Positions 14,114-18,824 of a stretch of DNA of 18,824 nt are shown in pieces. Source of the stretch: an uncultured Pseudomonadota bacterium (GTDB lineage: Bacteria; Pseudomonadota; Gammaproteobacteria; Burkholderiales; Casimicrobiaceae); assembly GCA_937958295.1 (NCBI GenBank), contig CALFEY010000282.1:1-18824 (forward strand), written 5' to 3'. The translations under genes and the position numbers were made by a program. Within the stretch, counting starts at the first letter, position 1, and each line of letters begins with the position of its first letter. The notes beneath the pieces are model-generated. The model searched no databases and had not been told where the DNA came from. It was given only the letters and a program-made list of their open reading frames with translations.

Positions 14114-14764
14114 CTAGTGAACCACCGCCGCGCGCTTTTCGAGGCGGCGCGACAGCAGTGACATGGGATAACAGATGATGAAGTACACGGCCATGACCGC
14201 GCCGAAGATCTCGAACGTGGCCAGCGTGCGCTCCACGATCTCCTTCGCGGCGTAAGTGAGCTCCCACGCGCCGACGATGGCGGCGTAGGAGGTGCTCTTC
14301 ACCATCACGATCGACGTGTTGAGCCACGGCGGGATCGACGACTTCATGGCCTGTGGCAGGAGGATGTGGAACACCGTGGGCAGGCGCGCGATGCCCAGGC
14401 TGCGCGCCGCTTCCAACTGGCCGCGGGGGACGGCCGCCAGGGCACCGCGCATCACATCCGTGTAGAAGGCCGCGGCGTAGAGCGTGAGCGCCACCGTGAC
14501 GGCCGTGAAGCTCGACACCCGGTAGCCGACGGCCGGGAAGGCGTAGTAGGTGATGAACATCAGCACGAGCACGGGAATACCGCGCGTGACGAAGATGAAG
14601 GTATCGATGGACCCGCGGACGAGCTTGCTTCGGGAGCCGGCGGCGAGGCCCAGCACGACGCCCAGAAGCGACCCGATGGCGATCGCGAGGATCGCCATCC
14701 AGAGCGTCTGCACGGCCCCCTTGGCGAGGTACGGGAGGCTCTGCAGCAGGACGTTCATGTTCAT
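14114..14764 (-). CDS. Polar amino acid ABC transporter permease (HisM/GlnP type), second subunit
   Basis: The 216-residue inner-membrane protein starts with LPYLAKGAVQTLWMAILAIAIGSLLGVVLGL. Its cytoplasmic EAA loop is QLEAARSLGIARLPTVFHILLPQA, and the nearby FVTRGIPVLVLMF segment is characteristic of the HEQRO (His/Glu/Gln/Arg/opine) permease family. ATG 14764 lies 2 nt past the upstream permease stop; ATG 14758 is two codons further in. It pairs with the adjacent permease to form the channel. Confidence 0.93.
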   Translation of the reverse strand: MNMNVLLQSLPYLAKGAVQTLWMAILAIAIGSLLGVVLGLAAGSRSKLVRGSIDTFIFVTRGIPVLVLMFITYYAFPAVGYRVSSFTAVTVALTLYAAAFYTDVMRGALAAVPRGQLEAARSLGIARLPTVFHILLPQAMKSSIPPWLNTSIVMVKSTSYAAIVGAWELTYAAKEIVERTLATFEIFGAVMAVYFIICYPMSLLSRRLEKRAAVVH

Positions 14765-14766
14765 CG

Positions 14767-15435
14767 TCAGCCTGCCATCGTGCGGGTCTTGTTCTCGATC
14801 CAGCGCACCAGGAGCCCGAGGACCACGGTGAGCGCGAGGTAGAACGAGGCCACCACCAGGAAAACCTCGAAGGACGCCGCGTTGCGTTCGAGGATGATCT
14901 TGCCGGTCAACGTGAGGTCGAGCACGGCGATGCCGGAGACGACCGACGTATCCTTGACGAGAATGATGAGCTGGTTGCCGATGGGCGCGGCCACCTTCAC
15001 CGCAGCCTGCGGCAGGATCAAGTGCCACATGGCCGTGCGGTCGGCGATGCCCAGGGCCCGCGCCGCTTCCCATTGGCGCCGGCTGATCGTCTCGATCGCG
15101 CCGCGGAACGTCTCGGCCAGGAACGCCGAGTGCTGCAGCGCGATGGCGAGGATCCCGCAATAGACCCCATCCAGGCGCCAGCCCAGCATCGGCAGCGCAA
15201 AATAAAGCAGGAACATCTGCAGCAGCAGCGGCGTGTTGCGCATGACCTCGATCCAGCCGCCGAGCAGGGCGCTCACCGGCTTCGGCGCGAACATGCGCAA
15301 CATCGCAATAACCGCCCCCAGCGCCACGGCCAGCGGCAGCGACGCCGCAGCGATGGTGACCGTGACGCCCAAGGCGTCCAGCATCTGCGGGTAGATGCTG
15401 GCGATCAGCCGCAGCTTGATCATCCACCAGTCCAT
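14767..15435 (-). CDS. Polar amino acid ABC transporter permease (HisQ/GlnP type), first subunit
   Basis: The 222-residue inner-membrane permease carries ALGVTVTIAAASLPLAVALGAVIAML, then the family signature WIEVMRNTPLLLQMFLLYFALP. The EAA loop QWEAARALGIADRTAMWHLILPQA contacts the ATPase. ATG 15435 has a GAGGGG ribosome-binding sequence about 10 nt upstream. It follows the binding-protein gene by 28 nt and precedes the second permease by 2 nt. The pair of dissimilar permeases, one ATPase and one soluble binding protein is the standard composition of this importer family. Confidence 0.93.
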   Translation of the reverse strand: MDWWMIKLRLIASIYPQMLDALGVTVTIAAASLPLAVALGAVIAMLRMFAPKPVSALLGGWIEVMRNTPLLLQMFLLYFALPMLGWRLDGVYCGILAIALQHSAFLAETFRGAIETISRRQWEAARALGIADRTAMWHLILPQAAVKVAAPIGNQLIILVKDTSVVSGIAVLDLTLTGKIILERNAASFEVFLVVASFYLALTVVLGLLVRWIENKTRTMAG

Positions 15436-15463
15436 CGCTGCGTGTCCCCTCTAGACCCGCGGC

Positions 15464-16294
15464 CTACTTGCCGTAGTAGTACTTGCCGTGGTGCGGCTTC
15501 TCGCCGAACCACTTCTCGTAAATCGCCGAATAGTCGTTGTACAGGCTGCCGCCGGTCATCTCGCCGACAAGCGTATCGATGGCGAGCCACATCTTGAAGT
15601 CGCCCATCTTCATGAACACCGCGTTGTTGGTCGGCGGCACGAGCGGCTCCTCGACGATGCGCATGTCGGGATTCTGCTTCACGTACCAGCGCGCGACGGG
15701 CGTGTCGAGCTGCGCGGCATCGGCGCGGTTGGACTTCACCGCCGTGAACTGCGCCGCGATGGAATCGAAGATCTGCGTCTTGGCCTTGGGGAAGAACTTC
15801 TTGGCGCGCTCGGCCTGCTGCGGGTTGGTCAGGAGGGCGGTGGTGTACTTGGCGTCGTCGAGGTCCTTCAGGCGCTTGAACGCAGAGTCCTTGCGCACGA
15901 TGAGCACGATGCCGCTGTCGATGTACGGCCGGGTGAACGCCACGCGCAGCACGCGATCCGGCAGGATGGTGGTGACCTGGATACCGATGTCTACCGCGCC
16001 CGATTCGACGTTGGGCCACCGTGCGGCGAAGCCCTGCTTGACGAGCTCCAGGCGCTTGGGCGAGTCGTCGCCGTTGAAGATCGTCTTGGCAAGGAGCTTG
16101 GCGATGTCGATGTCGAAGCCCACGAGCTCGCCCTTGTCGTCGATGAAGCCGAAGGGCGGAGCCTCGGAGGTCACCCCCACGATGAGCTTGCCGCGCGCGA
16201 GGATCTCGTCTAGGCGCGATTTCTCCTGCGCCTGCGCGGCGCCGGTCCCGACCAGCCCTACCAGCGCAAGTGTTCCAAAGAATTTCTTCAGCAT
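15464..16294 (-). CDS. Amino acid ABC transporter periplasmic binding protein (SBP family 3)
   Basis: The 276-residue protein has a signal peptide (MLKKFFGTLALVGLVGTGAAQA, cleavage after AQA at about residue 22). There is no lipobox cysteine, so it should be soluble in the periplasm. The mature part starts with LDEILARGKLIVGVTSEAPPFGFIDDKGELVGFDIDIAKLLAK, the classical signature of polar amino-acid binding proteins. Next come VESGAVDIGIQVTTILPDR and FTRPYIDSGIVLIV. The aromatic tail HHGKYYYGK is unremarkable apart from its histidines and tyrosines. ATG 16294 has GGGAG 8 nt upstream; the longer frame to 16459 would enter the dioxygenase gene and lose the signal peptide. It is 74 nt downstream of the dioxygenase gene, a gap in which I saw no terminator, and 28 nt upstream of the permeases. 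The ligand is probably an amino acid or amino-acid-like molecule. Confidence 0.93.
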   Translation of the reverse strand: MLKKFFGTLALVGLVGTGAAQAQEKSRLDEILARGKLIVGVTSEAPPFGFIDDKGELVGFDIDIAKLLAKTIFNGDDSPKRLELVKQGFAARWPNVESGAVDIGIQVTTILPDRVLRVAFTRPYIDSGIVLIVRKDSAFKRLKDLDDAKYTTALLTNPQQAERAKKFFPKAKTQIFDSIAAQFTAVKSNRADAAQLDTPVARWYVKQNPDMRIVEEPLVPPTNNAVFMKMGDFKMWLAIDTLVGEMTGGSLYNDYSAIYEKWFGEKPHHGKYYYGK

Positions 16295-16368
16295 GACCCG
16301 ATCTCCCGGTTGAACAGACGATTGAAGGACTACTGCCCCTTGAGCGCGACCCGCAAAGCCTGCCGACG

Positions 16369-17370
16369 CTAGGTTTGCTGGACCTCGAGGCTGCCGTCGC
16401 GCACGTACAGATCGCGCGTGGTGAGCCCCTTGCGCTTCCCGTTCGGGACGTCGATCCAATAGCGCACGAGGTGCCGCTTCTGCGTGGCGCTATCGCGGTA
16501 CTCGGTGCGCGCGTGCATGACGGTGAAGTTGTTGACGTACTGGATGTCGCCCTTCCGCATCTCCATGTGCAGCTGGTACTCGGGCAGTGCCATAAGAGCG
16601 TCGAGGTAGTCCATCGCCTCGATCTGCGCAGGCGAGAACACGACCCCCTCCTCGGCGGACCACAGCGACTGGTTGCGGTCGTAGGTGCAGTGGAGCAGTC
16701 CGTCGTAGAACGCGAACACGGGAATGGGCGCGGGCGACACGGGATTGTCGCCGGGCGCGTGCTCGCCGCGGCGGTGATGATGGAAGCCCTTGGCCAGGAT
16801 CGCGTAGAGGTCCGGGTGCTCCTCGAGAATCCGGTTGCTCAAGGCACCGGAGCTCGTGAGCACGGACAGTCCGCCCTCCACCGCGCTCTGCAGGCACAGC
16901 AGGCCGGTGAGCACCGCGCCGTCGGTGTGGAAGCGCAGGCTCGCGCTGCTCTGGTAGCCGCGGACGTCCTTGCCGTAGGCGAGGCCCAGGTCCTTGACGT
17001 CGGCCTTCATCGCGCCGGCGTAGCTCTGGTCGACGAGTCTGCCAAGGTGCGCGGAGATGCCGGCGTAGCCGATGAGGTTCTCCTCGTAGGTGAAGCGATC
17101 CACGGGAAAGTCGCCCACGACCGAGAAGCCCGCGCCGTCCTCGAGATCGGCGAACACCTCGCGTAGGAGCGAGCGGGTCTTTGGTAGAGGGAAGTCCGCT
17201 ATCGCGATGTCCGTATAGCTCTTGCCCGCCGCCACGGCCCGGCGCACGCCGGCTTCGATCTCGTCCTGACACTCCGGGGTGAGGGGCCGCACCCAGGAGC
17301 GCGTCGGGCCGAGATCGGCGGCCCGCCACACGCTGGGATCGTGGACCTTCTTGGGTGGCGTCGCTTTCAT
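16369..17370 (-). CDS. TauD/TfdA-family (gamma-butyrobetaine hydroxylase-like) Fe(II)/2OG dioxygenase
   Basis: This 333-residue oxygenase uses O2 and 2-oxoglutarate to hydroxylate a small substrate. The metal site is H148-x-D150 (RFHTDGA) and H286 (NNFTVMHARTEY), and the 2-oxoglutarate arginine is in KRHLVRYWID (R299/R303). GDIQYVNNFTVMHAR is diagnostic of the TauD/gamma-butyrobetaine hydroxylase group. The N-terminal region is not the zinc-binding domain of animal butyrobetaine hydroxylase. ATG 17370 follows a strong AAGGAG five bases upstream. It lies between the IclR gene (40 nt upstream) and an amino-acid importer, so its substrate is probably what the importer brings in. A betaine-like or amino-acid-like compound is a reasonable guess; taurine or herbicide substrates are less likely given the amino-acid transporter. 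Confidence 0.9.
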   Translation of the reverse strand: MKATPPKKVHDPSVWRAADLGPTRSWVRPLTPECQDEIEAGVRRAVAAGKSYTDIAIADFPLPKTRSLLREVFADLEDGAGFSVVGDFPVDRFTYEENLIGYAGISAHLGRLVDQSYAGAMKADVKDLGLAYGKDVRGYQSSASLRFHTDGAVLTGLLCLQSAVEGGLSVLTSSGALSNRILEEHPDLYAILAKGFHHHRRGEHAPGDNPVSPAPIPVFAFYDGLLHCTYDRNQSLWSAEEGVVFSPAQIEAMDYLDALMALPEYQLHMEMRKGDIQYVNNFTVMHARTEYRDSATQKRHLVRYWIDVPNGKRKGLTTRDLYVRDGSLEVQQT

Positions 17371-17410
17371 CCTTGCTCCTTGCGGCGGGAACGGCAGGGC
17401 GCGTCCACGC

Positions 17411-18220
17411 TCATTCGTCGTCGGCGATAACGGCCGCGATCTCGGCGGCGGCGGACTGCATCAGGGGTCGGAACTTCTTGAGCTGCTCGGGTGACGCGCG
17501 CGCGCCCGGCGCAGACACGCCGAGGCCCGCGATGAGCCGTCCGCTGGCCGCGCGGATGGGGACGGCACAGCCCACCACGCCCACCACGAGCTCGCCCACG
17601 GTGGTGGCCCAGCCCTCGTGGCGCACCTTGCGCACAGCGGTGCGCAACGCCTGCGCCGACACGATCGTCGACGGCGTCATGCGCTTCAGGTCGGCGTGCG
17701 CGATCCAGAAATCGAGATCGGCATCGCTCATCTCCGCGAGGAAGAGCTTGCCGGTGGACGTGCAGTCCATGGGCGCGCGTCCGCCCTGCTCGAAGTACAG
17801 GCCGTCGGTGCGCTGCACCGTGGCCGAATCGATGTACACGATGCCGTCGTCGAACCGCCGGCCGATCTGGCAGTGCTCGCCCAGCCGGTTGGCAAGCGTG
17901 GCGAGGATGTGATGCGGACGGTCGGTGCGCAACGCCCCCTCGAGCGAGGCCATGCCGAGGCGCACGAGCTCGCGTCCCACCACGAGCTTCTTGGAGCCGA
18001 GCGCGCGGTTGAGCAGCCCGCGCCGCTCGAGCTGGGCCACCAGACGATGCACCGTAGGCACAGGAAGGCCGCACTCGGCGGCGATCTCGGTGACCGAGAT
18101 CGCGCGAGCGGAGTCGGCCACCGCGCTCAGCACCGCGAGCGCGCGATCGAGGGGCTGGTCGCTCGCCGTTTCGGGCGACTCCGAGGGCGACCGCCAAAGA
18201 AGTTCTTGACCGCTGTTCAT
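17411..18220 (-). CDS. IclR-family transcriptional regulator
   Basis: The 269-residue regulator has the N-terminal winged helix-turn-helix of IclR proteins (about residues 23-85: LDRALAVLSAVADSARAISVTEIAAECGLPVPTVHRLVAQLERRGLL, given as family-typical segments in that order). An effector-binding domain covers about 95-269, with RTDGLYFEQGG, CTSTGKLFLAEM, VVGVVGCAVPIRAASGRLIAGLGVSAP. IclR proteins control catabolic operons in response to aromatic, acid or amine effectors. ATG 18220 is chosen for an ordinary N-terminal length; a TTG at 18247 would add nine residues and neither has a clear Shine-Dalgarno. It heads the minus-strand run with the dioxygenase and importer and is divergent from the CoA-transferase, so it probably controls both. 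A matching inverted repeat is at 18256-18274. Confidence 0.93.
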   Translation of the reverse strand: MNSGQELLWRSPSESPETASDQPLDRALAVLSAVADSARAISVTEIAAECGLPVPTVHRLVAQLERRGLLNRALGSKKLVVGRELVRLGMASLEGALRTDRPHHILATLANRLGEHCQIGRRFDDGIVYIDSATVQRTDGLYFEQGGRAPMDCTSTGKLFLAEMSDADLDFWIAHADLKRMTPSTIVSAQALRTAVRKVRHEGWATTVGELVVGVVGCAVPIRAASGRLIAGLGVSAPGARASPEQLKKFRPLMQSAAAEIAAVIADDE

Positions 18221-18255
18221 GTGTTGAAAAACAATAACCGAAAACAAGAAGAAAA

Positions 18256-18274
18256 ACTTCCATTTTTTGGAAGT
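18256..18274. promoter_or_regulatory. Candidate IclR operator (7-5-7 inverted repeat)
   Basis: ACTTCCA (18256-18262), five T, and TGGAAGT (18268-18274) form a perfect inverted repeat within the 120-nt AT-rich gap between the divergent IclR and CoA-transferase genes. IclR-family boxes are typically about 15-bp palindromes such as TGGAAATNATTTCCA; the central 15 bases here, TTCCATTTTTTGGAA, have the same length and arm bases in opposite order. The site is 35 nt before the IclR start and would suit autoregulation plus control of the CoA-transferase. Confidence 0.5.
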
Positions 18275-18296
18275 GAATGAAAATCAGATTCTTATC
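18267..18296 (+). promoter_or_regulatory. Possible promoter of the CoA-transferase, overlapping the inverted repeat
   Basis: TTGGAA (18267-18272) and TCTTAT (18291-18296) are each four of six matches to sigma-70 -35 and -10 elements, separated by 18 nt. The -35 would lie inside the right arm of the inverted repeat, so a bound regulator would block or contact polymerase there. It is a weak match in AT-rich DNA, so treat it as a suggestion. Confidence 0.25.
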
Positions 18297-18340
18297 CCCC
18301 AATCGAAGCCACCGACCCTGAGCCCCAGAAGGAGAAGGTC

Positions 18341-18824
18341 ATTCAAACTTCCGATCAACAAACGCGTACGTCGAGCACGTCGTCCACGCCGCGGCGTGGA
18401 CCCGTCGCGGGACTGCGCGTGCTCGATGCGGGCAACATGATCGCGGGTCCGCTCGCCGCGACCCAGCTCGCCGATTTCGGCGCCGACGTCATCAAGATCG
18501 AGCTGCCGGGCGTGGGCGACTCGATGCGCCATTGGGCGCCGATGAAGGAAGGGCGCTCCCTCTGGTGGAAGGTGATTGGGCGCAACAAGCGCCTCATCAC
18601 GCTCGCGCTGTCGAAGCCGCGCGGCCAGACGCTGTTCAAGGAGCTCGTCCGCGACACGGACATCCTCATCGAGAATTTCCGGCCGGGCACGTTCGAGCGC
18701 TGGGGCCTGAGCTTCGCCGAGCTCGCCAAGATCAACCCGCGCCTCGTGATGGTGCGCGTGTCCGGATTCGGGCAGACGGGGCCTTACGCGCAGCGCGGCG
18801 GCTACGGCACCATCGCCGAGGCGT
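18341..18824 (+). CDS. Class III (CaiB/BaiF) CoA-transferase, N-terminal part, runs off right edge
   Basis: The 161 visible residues are the start of a family III CoA-transferase, which moves CoA from an acyl-CoA donor to an organic acid. Visible signatures are GPVAGLRVLDAGNMIAGP (20-37), ADFGADVIKIE (44-54), GRNKR (80-84), ENFRPGTFERWGL (111-123), SGFGQTGPYA (141-150) and GGYGTIAEA at the edge. The catalytic aspartate and second domain lie beyond the window. The frame contains no ATG, GTG or TTG between its upstream stop and GTG 18419, and starting there would remove the conserved first strand. A strong AAGGAG (18329-18334) stands 6 nt before ATT 18341, so I annotate that as the start, tentatively. 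The gene is divergent from the IclR gene and probably belongs to the same regulon as the dioxygenase and importer, activating a carboxylic-acid intermediate. Confidence 0.88.
   Translation, partial: MQTSDQQTRTSSTSSTPRRGPVAGLRVLDAGNMIAGPLAATQLADFGADVIKIELPGVGDSMRHWAPMKEGRSLWWKVIGRNKRLITLALSKPRGQTLFKELVRDTDILIENFRPGTFERWGLSFAELAKINPRLVMVRVSGFGQTGPYAQRGGYGTIAEA

Noticed and set aside
14114..15435. A single fused permease of 437 residues
   Set aside because: The long frame across the first permease is in a different reading frame from the true protein. Two normal permeases with a 2-nt gap explain the region.

Overview
The window is GC-rich, uses several GTG starts, and is packed with transport and catabolism genes. 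The gene content (GntR- and IclR-controlled ABC operons, CaiB/BaiF CoA-transferase, DenD, HemC) suggests a proteobacterium, most likely a soil or freshwater betaproteobacterium. That placement is inference, because no rRNA or other marker is present. I saw no tRNA, rRNA, CRISPR array, insertion sequence or phage gene.

Left end (1-2.9 kb). A short minus-strand pair holds a small Fe(II)/2-oxoglutarate oxygenase followed by the N-terminus of a divergent porphobilinogen deaminase (HemC)-like protein that runs off the window. A plus-strand DenD-type sugar-acid dehydrogenase follows. A complete canonical hemC then converges on it. The window therefore contains one ordinary hemC and the start of an unusual second copy.

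Module A (3.0-10.2 kb). A minus-strand aldehyde dehydrogenase / RidA-like / GntR regulator operon is divergent from a plus-strand polyamine-type ABC importer (binding protein, two permeases, ATPase). The shared AT-rich intergenic region carries a candidate operator. The likely job is uptake of an amine or polyamine-like substrate and oxidation of its aldehyde, controlled by the GntR protein.

Module B (10.2-13.3 kb). A minus-strand DapA-superfamily aldolase/synthase overlaps a D-2-hydroxyacid dehydrogenase gene. Both are divergent from an alanine-racemase-fold PLP protein. By eye this protein keeps the PLP lysine but has lost most other residues that define alanine racemases.

Module C (13.3-18.8 kb). 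A long minus-strand run comprises an IclR regulator, a TauD/gamma-butyrobetaine-hydroxylase-type dioxygenase, and a complete polar amino-acid ABC importer (binding protein, two permeases, ATPase). A class III (CaiB/BaiF) CoA-transferase points the other way from the IclR gene and is cut by the right edge. A 7-5-7 inverted repeat lies between IclR and the CoA-transferase. The arrangement suggests import of an amino-acid- or betaine-like compound, hydroxylation, and CoA activation. The substrate cannot be read from the sequence.

The least ordinary items are the HemC-like gene at the left edge, the degenerate alanine-racemase-like protein, the RidA-like protein lacking the usual arginine, and the CoA-transferase with no ATG/GTG/TTG start in a sensible place.
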